Position numbers and translations under genes: made by a program | Shown here: positions 23,998 to 32,485 of the stretch, one piece after another | Layout of the letters: each line of letters opens with the position of its first letter | Numbering within the stretch: position 1 is the first letter of the stretch | The notes under the pieces: generated by a model | The model's database searches: none | Seen by the model: the letters and a program-made list of their open reading frames with translations, nothing else | Told to the model about the DNA's origin: nothing | Assembly: GCF_000731675.1 (NCBI RefSeq) | Contig: NZ_JMIT01000001.1 | Location: 374,712-438,711, forward strand | Origin: Pseudomonas capeferrum | GTDB taxonomy: Bacteria > Pseudomonadota > Gammaproteobacteria > Pseudomonadales > Pseudomonadaceae | Reading direction: 5' to 3' | DNA length: 64,000 nt

Positions 23998-24231
23998 GCG
24001 CCTGTGAGATCGAGCGCCGCCCGCGCGGCGCTTCGCGGCGCAAGGCCGCTCCCACATTTGTTTCGGGCCAGTTATGTCTGAAGCATTGGCGCGCGGCCCC
24101 TTGGCGCCCGCCTCGATATAGCGTCGTACAGACAAGGGGGCGCGCGCCTATATAACAGGACTCACTGGCCCGAAACAAATGTGGGAGCGGCCTTGCGCCG
24201 CGAAGCGCCGCGCGGGCGGCGCTCGATCTCA
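23998..24231. repeat. Palindromic ~240-bp repeat (paired REP arms), copy B, inverted relative to copy A
   Basis: The arms (GGGAGCGGCCTTGCGCCGCG and complement) are the same as in copy A. The unique central segment (GGGCCAGTTATGTCTGAAGC onward) is the reverse complement of that in copy A, with only about two differences by eye. It sits between the importer operon and vanR. The pair of copies is 13.7 kb apart in opposite orientation. Confidence 0.85.
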
Positions 24232-24345
24232 AAACCACCCAATGCATCAAGGCGAGCACCTCTGCGCCCTCAGCCACACCCCAGGCGGTCCACAAGCTTT
24301 CCCATTACGCTAAGATGGCCGCCCACGTCTCTGGAAACTGCCTGG

Positions 24346-25059
24346 ATGAGCAAGCCCGGTCAATTGGTGCTGGTTACGCTACGCAAGATGATCGCCTCCG
24401 GCGAGCTGGCCGCCGGCGAGCGTCTGATGGAAATCCCCACCGCCGAACGCTTCGGTGTTTCGCGCATGCCGGTGCGCATGGCATTCCGCACCCTTGAGCA
24501 GGAAGGTTTGCTGGTGCGCTTTGGCGGGCGTGGGTTTCAGGTGCGTTCGGTCAGCGCAGACGACATCGCCGGCGCAGTCGAGGTTCGCGGTGTGCTCGAA
24601 GGCCTGGCCGCCCGCCAGGCGGCAGAGCGTGGCCTGTCGCACGAAGCACAAGAGGCGCTGCAGCGCTGCCTGGTCGAAGGCGACCAGCTGTTCGGCAAAG
24701 GCTTCGTCACCGAAGAGGACCTGCAGGCCTACCATGACCTCAACATGCGCTTCCACCAGGTGATCGTCGAAGCCAGCCACAACCCGGCGATCGCCGATGC
24801 CCTGGCGCGCAATGACCACCTGCCGTTCGCCTCGGTCACCGCCCTGGCAGTGGACCGCCATGACCTGGCGCGTGAATACCGGCGCTTCAACTACGCCCAC
24901 ATGCAGCACCATTCGGTGTTCGATGCCCTGGTCAGCAGGCAGGGTGCCCGCGCCGAAGCCATCATGCGCGAGCACGCCAATGCCACCTTGCGTTATGCCG
25001 AGACCTTCGGCGCGGCAACGGCCGACGCGCGCATGAAGGTCATCCTGCCCTCGGCGTGA
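24346..25059 (+). CDS. vanR: GntR-family (FCD) repressor, VanR-like
   Basis: This 237-residue protein starts MSKPGQLVLVTLRKMIASGE. A GntR winged helix (residues about 5-70, with AERFGVSRMPVRMAFRTLEQ) is followed by an FCD ligand-binding domain with the metal-binding His residues typical of the family (FHQVI, HHSVF, EHAN). I chose the ATG at 24346; a longer frame from 24181 begins inside the repeat. It converges with vanB, the stops being only 6 bases apart. In Pseudomonas and related bacteria VanR represses vanAB until vanillate is present. The ATGGATCCAT palindromes at vanA and in front of the transporter at 63066 are its likely operators. Confidence 0.87.
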   Translation: MSKPGQLVLVTLRKMIASGELAAGERLMEIPTAERFGVSRMPVRMAFRTLEQEGLLVRFGGRGFQVRSVSADDIAGAVEVRGVLEGLAARQAAERGLSHEAQEALQRCLVEGDQLFGKGFVTEEDLQAYHDLNMRFHQVIVEASHNPAIADALARNDHLPFASVTALAVDRHDLAREYRRFNYAHMQHHSVFDALVSRQGARAEAIMREHANATLRYAETFGAATADARMKVILPSA

Positions 25060-25065
25060 GGCCCC

Positions 25066-26016
25066 TCAGAGGTCAAGCACCAGCAGCGGGGTTTTCGACC
25101 GCGAGCAGCAGGGCGTGAACTGATCGTTCAGGGCCTGCTCCTGCTCCGTGAGGAACAGGTCGCGATGCTCGGGCGTGCCGGACAGGACGCGTGTCAGGCA
25201 GGTGCCGCAGATGCCTTGCTCGCATGACATGGCGATGGCGATGCCGTGCTGTTCAAGCACGTGCACCACGCTCTGGTCGGCGGGCACCTCGAACACCTGG
25301 CCGGTGCTGTTCAGCTGGACCGAGAAGCTGCCATCGCCCTGGGTATCGACCGGCGCGGCGGCAAAGTATTCGCGGTGCAGGCACGCCTCCTGCCAGCCCT
25401 GCGCCTTGGCGCTTTCCAGCACGTGCTGCATGAACCCGCCCGGGCCGCACACATACAGGTGCACATCGGCTTGCGGGTTGGCCAACACCTGGGCGATGTC
25501 CAGCGCGGTCTCGGGTTGCTCGTCGAAATGCACGAACAGGCGATCGGCAAAGGCGGCGCCGCGCATACGCTCGATGAAGGCTGCGCGTTCGCTGGAGCGG
25601 GCGCAGTAATGCAGTTCGAAATCCGCGCCGCTGGCGGCCAGCTGCTCAGCCATGCACAGGATCGGGGTGATGCCGATACCGCCTGCGAACAACAGGCTGC
25701 GGCGGGCGCCCTGGGCCAGTGGGAACAGGTTGCGCGGTGCGCTGATACGCAGGCGGGCGCCGTTGTGGATCTGCTCGTGCAAGCTGCGCGAACCGCCGCG
25801 TGAGGCGGGGTCTTTGAGCACGCCGATCAGGTAGCGGTGGCGTTCTTCGGGGTGGTTGCACAGCGAGTACTGGCGAACCTGCCCTTCAGGCAGGTGCACA
25901 TCAATGTGTGCCCCGGCGCTGAAGGGCGGCAGCAGGCTGCCATCGACGGCGGCCAGTTCGAAGCTGCAGATGTCTTGTGCTTCGTCGTTACGGGAAACCA
26001 CTACGGCATCGATCAT
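25066..26016 (-). CDS. vanB: Vanillate O-demethylase reductase subunit
   Basis: This 316-residue protein is a class IA-type oxygenase reductase. It has an N-terminal flavin-binding barrel (VRQYSLCNHP), an NADH-binding domain (LLFAGGIGITPILC and CGPGGFM) and a C-terminal plant-type [2Fe-2S] ferredoxin domain with CEQGICGTC and a later Cys (FTPCCSRS). It passes electrons from NADH to VanA. The gene starts 12 bases after vanA ends, in the same operon. Confidence 0.93.
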   Translation of the reverse strand: MIDAVVVSRNDEAQDICSFELAAVDGSLLPPFSAGAHIDVHLPEGQVRQYSLCNHPEERHRYLIGVLKDPASRGGSRSLHEQIHNGARLRISAPRNLFPLAQGARRSLLFAGGIGITPILCMAEQLAASGADFELHYCARSSERAAFIERMRGAAFADRLFVHFDEQPETALDIAQVLANPQADVHLYVCGPGGFMQHVLESAKAQGWQEACLHREYFAAAPVDTQGDGSFSVQLNSTGQVFEVPADQSVVHVLEQHGIAIAMSCEQGICGTCLTRVLSGTPEHRDLFLTEQEQALNDQFTPCCSRSKTPLLVLDL

Positions 26017-26028
26017 GTCCGTTCCTCG

Positions 26029-27096
26029 TCAGGCTGGGCTTGCGCTGGTCGCGATCAGTTCGGCTTGGGGCATGCGCTCGTTGGCGATCAGGCGCTCGAG
26101 GATCTTGCGCGACTGCACGCCACCGGCATCGATGTTGAGCTTGAGCAGGTTGCGCTGGGGGTAGGCGAGCAGGTTCTGCTGCTGGCGTTCGAGCATTTCC
26201 AGGTCTTCACTGAAGATCTTGCCCTGGCCCTCGCGGATGTTTGCAGTCAGCGCTTGGTCCTGCGCAGCGAAGTTGCGGGCCATGCCCCAGAAGTACCAGA
26301 TCGAGGTGTCGGTTTCGGGGGTGATGAAGTCGACCACGATGCTGGATGCCTTGTGCTGCGCGTCGGCGTGATAGCCACCTTTGCCCGCGTGGGCCACGCC
26401 GACTTCGATCAGCACATGGCTGGGCGGGGTGAAGCGGCAGATCTGCCAGCGGTCCACCGGTACATCGTCGGCCAGCCCGTTGCCGCGCAGGGCCATGCGC
26501 CAGAACGGCGGTGCCATGATGTTTTCCATGTGCCGTGCAGTCACCACTTCATCGCCGGTGACGGTGGTCACGGGCGGTGCTTCATCGATTTCCTTCTGGC
26601 CGATGCTGGAGGCGTGCACGTAGGTTTCATGGGTCAGGTCCATGAGGTTGTCGATCATCAGGCGGTAGTCGCAGCCGATGTGGAACAACCCGCCGCCATA
26701 GGCCCAGTCATCGTTTACCGCCCATTCCAGATGGGGGATCAGGCTTGGGTCTGCCTGTGCCTGGTCGCCCGGCCAGACCCAGATGAAGCCATAGCGCTCG
26801 ACCACGGCGAAAGTCTTGTTGCAGGGGAAGCCCCTGACCCGTTGGCCTGGCATCTCGACAGTCTTGCCGTCGCAGCCCATTACCAAACCGTGGTAGCCAC
26901 ACACCAGGTTGCCGTTTTCGACATAGCCCAACGACAGTGGCGCGCCGCGGTGCGGGCAAAAATCTTCCACCGCCGCCACCCGGTTCTCGTGGCCTCTGTA
27001 GAACACGATCTTTTCCCCGCAGATTTGCCGGCCCAACGGCTTGTCGGCGATTTCGTCAGGGGTGCAGGCGACATACCAAGTGTTTCTCGGGTACAT
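26029..27096 (-). CDS. vanA: Vanillate O-demethylase oxygenase subunit (Rieske)
   Basis: This 355-residue protein begins MYPRNTWYVACTPDEIADKP, almost the textbook VanA start. The Rieske [2Fe-2S] ligands are in CPHRGAPLSLG and CGYHG; the mononuclear iron site is in NLMDLTHETYVHASSIG (His pair). It oxidatively demethylates vanillate to protocatechuate with release of formaldehyde. A GGAGAG site precedes the ATG. A VanR-like operator covers the predicted -10 region (27126-27143). Confidence 0.95.
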   Translation of the reverse strand: MYPRNTWYVACTPDEIADKPLGRQICGEKIVFYRGHENRVAAVEDFCPHRGAPLSLGYVENGNLVCGYHGLVMGCDGKTVEMPGQRVRGFPCNKTFAVVERYGFIWVWPGDQAQADPSLIPHLEWAVNDDWAYGGGLFHIGCDYRLMIDNLMDLTHETYVHASSIGQKEIDEAPPVTTVTGDEVVTARHMENIMAPPFWRMALRGNGLADDVPVDRWQICRFTPPSHVLIEVGVAHAGKGGYHADAQHKASSIVVDFITPETDTSIWYFWGMARNFAAQDQALTANIREGQGKIFSEDLEMLERQQQNLLAYPQRNLLKLNIDAGGVQSRKILERLIANERMPQAELIATSASPA

Positions 27097-27125
27097 GAGG
27101 CTCTCCGGAGTAGCGATTGTTTTTA

Positions 27126-27167
27126 TTTAATGGATCCATTAAACAGGGCGCCTGATGGTTTGGTCAA
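27126..27167 (-). promoter_or_regulatory. vanA promoter with overlapping VanR operator
   Basis: A perfect 18-bp palindrome TTTAATGGATCCATTAAA covers 27126-27143. On the minus strand a -35-like TTGACC (27167-27162) and a -10-like TTTAAT (27143-27138) are 18 bases apart, so the operator overlaps the -10 element, as expected for a repressor. Confidence 0.75.
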
Positions 27168-27234
27168 ATTAATAAGTCCGTAATTCGCCGTCTTTTGGGC
27201 GATTATCGAACCTTGATGGGCTTGGCTTGTTTTT

Positions 27235-27247
27235 TATGGATCCATTA
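27235..27247. promoter_or_regulatory. Second VanR-like operator (TATGGATCCATTA)
   Basis: The core ATGGATCCAT (27236-27245) is identical to that at 27130-27139, with centres 106 bp apart. It lies between vanA and the divergent ABC ATPase gene at 27342, so it might loop with the first site or affect the divergent genes. Confidence 0.65.
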
Positions 27248-27341
27248 GCTCGTTGCCTGGCTGTTGTAGTGCCTGGCTGTGCTATTCCTAAGGGGGCACT
27301 CAGCCACCGCTTGCGAGGTGGCGCCACGAGGAACACTCCCG

Positions 27342-28010
27342 ATGCTGGTGGTCGAGCAACTGCACAAGTCGTTCATCACGCCCCAAGGCCCGCTGCCGGT
27401 GCTGCAGGGCATCGACCTGTGCCTGGCGCGCGGCAGCAGCCTGGCGCTGATGGGGGAGTCCGGCAGTGGCAAGAGCACGTTGCTGCACCTGATTGCCGGG
27501 CTGGACCGTGCCGACAGTGGGCGCATCCTGATTGACGGTGAACCGCTCGATAGCCGCTCGGAATCGTCCCTGGCGCGCTGGCGACGCGAAGGCATCGGCC
27601 TGGTGTTTCAGCAGTACAACCTGATCAGCAGCCTGGATGTGGGGGCGAACCTTGCTTTTCAGGCACGGCTTGCCGGCCGGCATGATCGGCCTTGGCTGGG
27701 GTACCTGGCTGCGCGTCTGGGCCTGGCCGAGCTGTTGACGCGTTACCCCGAGCAGTTGTCCGGCGGCCAGCAGCAGCGGGTTGCCATCGGCCGCGCCCTG
27801 GCGGCTCGCCCCGCATGGGTGCTGGCCGACGAGCCCACCGGCAGCCTGGACGAAGCCAGCAGCGACGAGGTGCTGGGCCTGTTCCTGCAACTGGTGGCCG
27901 AGGCCGGCAGCAGTGTCTTGATGGTGACCCACAGCCAGCGCCTGGCAGCGCGGTTGGCGCATTGCTGCTACTTGCAAGCTGGCCGTGTGCGCGACGAGCA
28001 CGGCCCATGA
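27342..28010 (+). CDS. LolD/MacB/AttE-like ABC transporter ATPase
   Basis: This 222-residue ABC ATPase (MLVVEQLHKSFITPQGPLPV) has Walker A GESGSGKST, signature LSGGQQQR, Walker B WVLADEPTGSLDEAS and the switch His (MVTHSQRLA). The 'DEPTGSLD' form is typical of the type VII (LolCDE/MacB) group. An ACGAGGAACA site precedes the ATG at 27342. It overlaps the following FtsX-like permease by four bases (ATGA). Together with the following genes it resembles the AttE-F-G-H set described in Agrobacterium. Confidence 0.88.
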   Translation: MLVVEQLHKSFITPQGPLPVLQGIDLCLARGSSLALMGESGSGKSTLLHLIAGLDRADSGRILIDGEPLDSRSESSLARWRREGIGLVFQQYNLISSLDVGANLAFQARLAGRHDRPWLGYLAARLGLAELLTRYPEQLSGGQQQRVAIGRALAARPAWVLADEPTGSLDEASSDEVLGLFLQLVAEAGSSVLMVTHSQRLAARLAHCCYLQAGRVRDEHGP

Positions 28011-30469
28011 ACCCGCTGATGCTCACCTTGCGGGCGCTGTTGAGCCATTGGCAGCGTCATCGCGTGCAGTGCTTCAGCATTTTTACCGGCTTGTGGCTGG
28101 CCACTGCGCTATGGACCGGTGTCCAGGCGCTCAACACCCAGGCGCGCAGCGACTATGCGCGCGCCAGTGCGGTGTTGGCGGGGCCGCTGCAAGCGCAGTT
28201 GGTGCCGCGTGAGGGGGAGCGGTTCGATCAGGCGCTGTACCTGCAATTGCGCCAGTTGGGCTGGCCGGTTGCCCCGGTGCTGGAAGGGCGGTTGCGGTTT
28301 GCCGGGGAGCAGCCCGTGAGTGTTCGGCTGGTGGGCATCGAGCCGCTGAGCCTGCCATCGACCACCGCCGTTGCCGGTGTGCGGGCGGCAGACTTCGATC
28401 TGCAGGCCTTTATCGGTACGCCGGGGCAAGCCTGGGTAGGGCCGGATACCTTGCGCCAGTTGGGCAAGGCCGTTACCGACCAGGCCGTGAGCAGTGAGGG
28501 GCAGGTGCTGCCGCCTTTTGTGCTCAAGCCGGAGCTGGCGCCAGGCGTGATCGTGGTCGACATCGGCCATGCCCAAGCCTTGCTGCAGGCGCCTGGGCGG
28601 CTGTCGCGGCTGTTGCTGACGGGGCCTGTCGAGCCACTGCCTGCAGATATTGCCGCGCAGCTCGAACTGCAACCCCCCAGTGACGACGGTGGCTTGCAGC
28701 GGCTGACCGAAAGCTTTCACCTGAACCTGACGGCCCTCGGCCTGTTGGCGTTCGTGGTCGGGCTGTTTATCGCGCATGCCGCCATTGGCCTGGCACTGGA
28801 GCAACGCCGCAACCTGATCAGAAGCCTGCGTGCCTGTGGCGTCAGCTTGCACAGCCTGTTGTTTGGGTTGGCCTTGGAGCTGGGGCTGTTCGCCGTGTTG
28901 GGTGGTCTGGCCGGGGTGGCCAGCGGCTATGGGCTGGCGGCGCTGCTGCTGCCGGACTTCGCAGCCAGCTTGCGTGGCCTGTATGGCGCTCAAGTTGGCG
29001 CAGCGTTGCACCTGCCAGCGTGGTGGTGGTTGGCGGGGGTGCTGGTGAGTGTGCTGGGGGCGCTGCTGGCCGGGGTCGGCAGTGTGCTGCAGGCCGCCCG
29101 CCTGCCGTTGCTGGCGCTTGCGCAACCCCAGGCCTGGCGGCTGGCACAAGGCCGTTGGTTGAGGCGCCAGCGCTGGCTGGCGGTGTTTTTGCTGCTGGTG
29201 ATGCTGGGCGGTTGGCAACTGGGCCAGGGCCTGGTCAGTGCATTTGTCACGGTGGCGGCACTGCTGCTGGCTTCGGCACTGGTGTTGCCAGCCTTGCTAG
29301 ACGGTGTATTGGCCTGGGCCGCGCGCGGGCGCCGTCGGCCCCTGTCGCAGTGGTTCATCGCCGATAGCCGCCAACAGTTGCCCGCGTTGAGCCTGGCGTT
29401 GATGGCCTTGCTGCTTGCGCTGGCCGCCAGTGTTGGCGTGGGCAGCATGACCGAGGGCTTTCGCAAGACCTTTGTTGGCTGGCTTGACCTGCGCTTGGCC
29501 GCCGATCTCTACGTGACGCCCCGGGATACTGCGCAAGGTGAGCAGATGTACCAATGGCTCCAGCAGCAACCTGCGGCCAAGGTGGTACTGCCAGGCTGGC
29601 GTGTGGAAACGCGCCTGCAGGGTTGGCCGGTGCAGGTGCAGGGGGGTGTCGACCACCCGGCCTACCGCAGCCGCTGGCCCTTGCTGGAGCAGCACGCGCA
29701 GGCCTGGCAGCAATTGGCACAGGGCAAGGGAGTAATGCTCAGCGAGCAGTTGGCCCGCCGCCTCGGCCTGGGCGTGGGCGATACCCTGGCACTGGCAACC
29801 GATGGCGCGCCGCCCATGACGGTGGTGGGGGTGTATGCCGATTACGGCAACCCCAAGGGGCATGTGCTGGTCAATGCCGACTGGCTGCGCAAGCACTGGC
29901 CGCAGGCAACGCTGACCGGCCTGAGCCTGGATAGCGCCCCCGCGAACGTGCCGGCCCTCAAGGCCGCGCTGCAGCAGCGTTTTGCCCTGGACGACAGCCG
30001 CGTGGTCGAGCAGTCGCGCTTGAAGGGTTGGTCGACTGACGTGTTCAACCGCACCTTCGCCGCCACCGCTGCCCTCAACAGCCTCACGCTGGGTGTTGCT
30101 GGCGTGGCCATGTTCATCAACCTGCTGACCCTGGGCCAGAGCCGCTTGGGCCAGCTGGCGCCGCTTTGGGCGCTGGGGGTGCGCCGCAGGCAACTGGTCT
30201 GGCTGAGCTTGGGCCAGACGCTGATGCTGAGCAGCCTCACCGTGCTGCTGGCGATCCCGGTAGGGGTTTTGCTGGCGTGGTGCCTGGTGGCGGTGGTGAA
30301 CGTGCAGGCGTTCGGCTGGCGATTGCCGCTGTATGTCTTCCCTGCGCAACTGATGCAACTGGCCGTGCTGGGCATCCTGACCAGCCTGCTGGCCAGCGCC
30401 TGGCCGTTGTGGCAACTGGCGCGGCGCCAGCCAAGCGATTTGTTGAGGCAGTTTGCCGATGAAAAGTAG
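28007..30469 (+). CDS. FtsX-like ABC permease (AttF/G-like, large)
   Basis: This 820-residue membrane protein starts MNPLMLTLRALLSHWQRHRV. It has an N-terminal helix, a large periplasmic region (about 45-230), a first FtsX-type three-helix bundle (about 235-400), two hydrophobic helices around 400-460, a second extracytoplasmic domain, and a C-terminal FtsX bundle (LNSLTLGVAGVAMFINLLTL onward). This is a fused type VII transporter permease of the mechanotransmission kind, expected to work with the ATPase and the lipoprotein that follow, rather than carry substrate through the membrane. The stop lies inside the start of the next gene. Confidence 0.85.
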   Translation: MNPLMLTLRALLSHWQRHRVQCFSIFTGLWLATALWTGVQALNTQARSDYARASAVLAGPLQAQLVPREGERFDQALYLQLRQLGWPVAPVLEGRLRFAGEQPVSVRLVGIEPLSLPSTTAVAGVRAADFDLQAFIGTPGQAWVGPDTLRQLGKAVTDQAVSSEGQVLPPFVLKPELAPGVIVVDIGHAQALLQAPGRLSRLLLTGPVEPLPADIAAQLELQPPSDDGGLQRLTESFHLNLTALGLLAFVVGLFIAHAAIGLALEQRRNLIRSLRACGVSLHSLLFGLALELGLFAVLGGLAGVASGYGLAALLLPDFAASLRGLYGAQVGAALHLPAWWWLAGVLVSVLGALLAGVGSVLQAARLPLLALAQPQAWRLAQGRWLRRQRWLAVFLLLVMLGGWQLGQGLVSAFVTVAALLLASALVLPALLDGVLAWAARGRRRPLSQWFIADSRQQLPALSLALMALLLALAASVGVGSMTEGFRKTFVGWLDLRLAADLYVTPRDTAQGEQMYQWLQQQPAAKVVLPGWRVETRLQGWPVQVQGGVDHPAYRSRWPLLEQHAQAWQQLAQGKGVMLSEQLARRLGLGVGDTLALATDGAPPMTVVGVYADYGNPKGHVLVNADWLRKHWPQATLTGLSLDSAPANVPALKAALQQRFALDDSRVVEQSRLKGWSTDVFNRTFAATAALNSLTLGVAGVAMFINLLTLGQSRLGQLAPLWALGVRRRQLVWLSLGQTLMLSSLTVLLAIPVGVLLAWCLVAVVNVQAFGWRLPLYVFPAQLMQLAVLGILTSLLASAWPLWQLARRQPSDLLRQFADEK

Positions 30470-31514
30470 CGCGTCTGTGCTGTTGTGCCTGTTGCTGTGC
30501 GGGTGTGATGAGCCTGCGCCCGAGAGCTTTGCTGGGCTGGGGCAGCAGGTTAGCGGGTTCAGCCAGGTGACGCGTGATCACCCCTTGGTGTTCCCGCGTG
30601 ATCACGGGGCCCACGATGGTTTTCGCATCGAGTGGTGGTACGTCACCGCGAACCTCAAGGATAGCCAGGGCCGTGACTGGGGGGCGCAGTGGACGCTGTT
30701 CCGTTCGGCGCTGCGCCCAGGGGCCGAGACCCGCGACTGGAACAGCCCAAACCTGTGGATGGGGCACGCGGCCCTGACCGGGCCAGGTGGGCATCGTTCT
30801 GGCGAGACCTTGGCGCGCGGCGGTGTCGGCCAGGCAGGCGTGGTGGCCGAGCCGTTCCGGGCTTGGATCAATGACTGGTCATTGCAGGGGCACGAGGGTA
30901 TCGCGGGGTTGCAGATGAAGGCAGCTGGTGAAGGCTTTCGCTACGACCTGAGCCTGCGCAGTGACAGGCCGCTGGTGTTGCATGGCAGCCAGGGCTACAG
31001 CGAAAAGTCGGGCAAGGGGCAAGCTTCGTATTACTACAGTCAGCCGTTTTATCGGGTCAGTGGTGAGGTAGAGCGTGATGGCCAGTGCATTGCGGTGACC
31101 GGCCAGGCCTGGCTTGACCGGGAATGGAGCAGCCAGCCGCTGGCTGCCGGGCAGACGGGGTGGGACTGGTTTTCACTGCACCTGGACAGTGGTGCGAAGC
31201 TGATGCTGTTCCAGGTGCGCGACACCGGGGGATTGCCGTACCGGGCGGGGACGTGGGTCAGCCCGCAGGGGGAGGTGGTGGCGCTGCGGGGGGATCAGAT
31301 TCAGTTGGAGGCGTTGGCCTGGAATCGGCAGGAGGACGGGAGGGCGGTACCGACGCGTTGGCGGGTGCGGGTGGTGGAGTATGGGGTTGATGTGCGGGCT
31401 GATGCCGTGGAACCGCGTGCGTGGATGCGGACACGGTTTGCATATTGGGAAGGGCCGGTGCGCTTGCAGGGGCGTGTGGGGGGGCGGGGGTATCTGGAGA
31501 TGACGGGGTATTAG
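30459..31514 (+). CDS. AttH/CrtC-type lipoprotein (lipocalin-like hydrolase family)
   Basis: This 351-residue protein has a short lipoprotein signal peptide (MKSSASVLLCLLLCGC, lipobox LLCGC). The mature part contains FRIEWWYVTANLKD, the 'EWWY' signature of the AttH/CrtC (carotenoid 1,2-hydratase-like) two-lipocalin fold, and LDREWSSQPLAAGQTGWDWF, also typical. I chose the ATG at 30459, which overlaps the permease gene by 11 bases. It is expected to sit on the periplasmic face or outer membrane and work with the ABC transporter. The ligand is unknown. Confidence 0.87.
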   Translation: MKSSASVLLCLLLCGCDEPAPESFAGLGQQVSGFSQVTRDHPLVFPRDHGAHDGFRIEWWYVTANLKDSQGRDWGAQWTLFRSALRPGAETRDWNSPNLWMGHAALTGPGGHRSGETLARGGVGQAGVVAEPFRAWINDWSLQGHEGIAGLQMKAAGEGFRYDLSLRSDRPLVLHGSQGYSEKSGKGQASYYYSQPFYRVSGEVERDGQCIAVTGQAWLDREWSSQPLAAGQTGWDWFSLHLDSGAKLMLFQVRDTGGLPYRAGTWVSPQGEVVALRGDQIQLEALAWNRQEDGRAVPTRWRVRVVEYGVDVRADAVEPRAWMRTRFAYWEGPVRLQGRVGGRGYLEMTGY

Positions 31515-31554
31515 GGGGGATTTAGCGTGAGTTTGGGGGGGCTTGAGGGCTTTT

Positions 31555-31706
31555 GCGCCTGTGAAATCGAGCGCCGCCCGCGCGGCGCATCGCGAGCGAA
31601 GCTCGCTCCTACATTTGTTTCGTTCCTGGGGGGCATTGGCGCCCGCCTTAATATCGTGTCGTATAAACAAGGCGGTCGCGCGCAAATGCCACAGGCCTCA
31701 CTGGCC
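31555..31706. repeat. Diverged third copy of the ~240-bp repeat, truncated
   Basis: A left arm with REP-like sequence (TCGAGCGCCGCCCGCGCGGC, then AGCGAAGCTCGCTCCTACA) and a central part (GGCGCCCGCCTTAATATCGT ... CCTCACTGGCC) parallel copy B. The right arm is missing: the sequence changes abruptly at 31707 into an IS256-like end. The IS fragment therefore appears to have cut this repeat. Confidence 0.7.
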
Positions 31707-31911
31707 GGGGGTGTCAGAAATTTTGTGTTCGGGCATAAGATGAGGAAGAGGTGCAGGTATGCCAACCAAAAAGAAATCTGAGCGCCAACCGGCGCGTGAG
31801 CTGCCGAAGCTCCCGAAGGAACTGCTTGATCAATTACCCGACACGCTGATGACTGCAGAAGCCATCGAAGAGGCCTCTGCGGCGTTCAAGAAGGCGCTGA
31901 TCGAGCGAGCC
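31707..31911 (+). mobile_element. Left end fragment of an IS256-family insertion sequence
   Basis: The end begins GGGGGTGTCAGAAATTTTGTG, which looks like an IS256-type terminal repeat, directly at the break in the third repeat copy. About 50 bp inside lies the start of a transposase gene. Similarity to the family ends near 31911, and no right end is found. Confidence 0.65.
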
Positions 31912-32013
31912 CGGGCTTGGGGTAGAGGTACACTTTTTCGACTTTGGCGTCAGGTCGCATCATGTGGGCGAGCTCCAGAAAAAATCGGGAGCACAGCATC
32001 AGGGATCAAGTAG
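31759..32013 (+). pseudogene. Truncated IS256-family transposase
   Basis: The first 50 residues (MPTKKKSERQPARELPKLPK ... FKKALIERA) resemble the N-terminus of IS256-family (mutator) transposases, where 'ALIERALGAE' normally follows. From about residue 51 the reading frame continues into unrelated sequence and stops at 32013. The catalytic DDE domain is absent, so it cannot be active. The unrelated 130 bp between 31912 and the intron start at 32046 are not recognised. Confidence 0.7.
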
Positions 32014-32485
32014 GCGCTTTGAATGTGGGGTTCATGGAGCGCTTAGTGCGCCAGCCAAGCCGGCAGGTGATAAAGGGTGAAAGTCCCTACGAGAGAAGTT
32101 ATGGCGAAACACCTCGACCCCGAGCCATACGTTGTGCACCGTGAGGTATACGGCGAAGCGTTGGCAGGGGAAACCAGCAGGCCAGCCATTGATCCGCGAA
32201 ATCATGAGTCCATGGCGCCGACACTGTTATGCGAAGCGGAAGGCCACAGTGTGCATGACGATAATCGCAAGTCATGTTTCACGCCCTGCGCGGTCGTAGA
32301 CCCTGAGCATGCTGGGAAGTCAACTTCACGGAAGCTGGGAGATCTCGCTCGTGTCTGGTCGTGACAGTCCAGACGGGGCAGGAAAGGCCACAAGCCAAAA
32401 GCCTGCCGCCTACGCGAGCGAGAAGTCGGATAACTCCGTAGTACCTGAGAAGTTGCCGAACAACGGGCTTGTCCCGGCGGAGGTG

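Noticed and set aside
10084..24231. The two 240-bp repeats as ends of a composite transposon
   Set aside because: No transposase lies inside or next to either copy and no target duplication is visible; they are REP-type elements.
27253..27284. Direct repeat TGCCTGGCTGT twice upstream of the ABC ATPase gene
   Set aside because: Too short and low in complexity for a site claim; no matching second locus was found.
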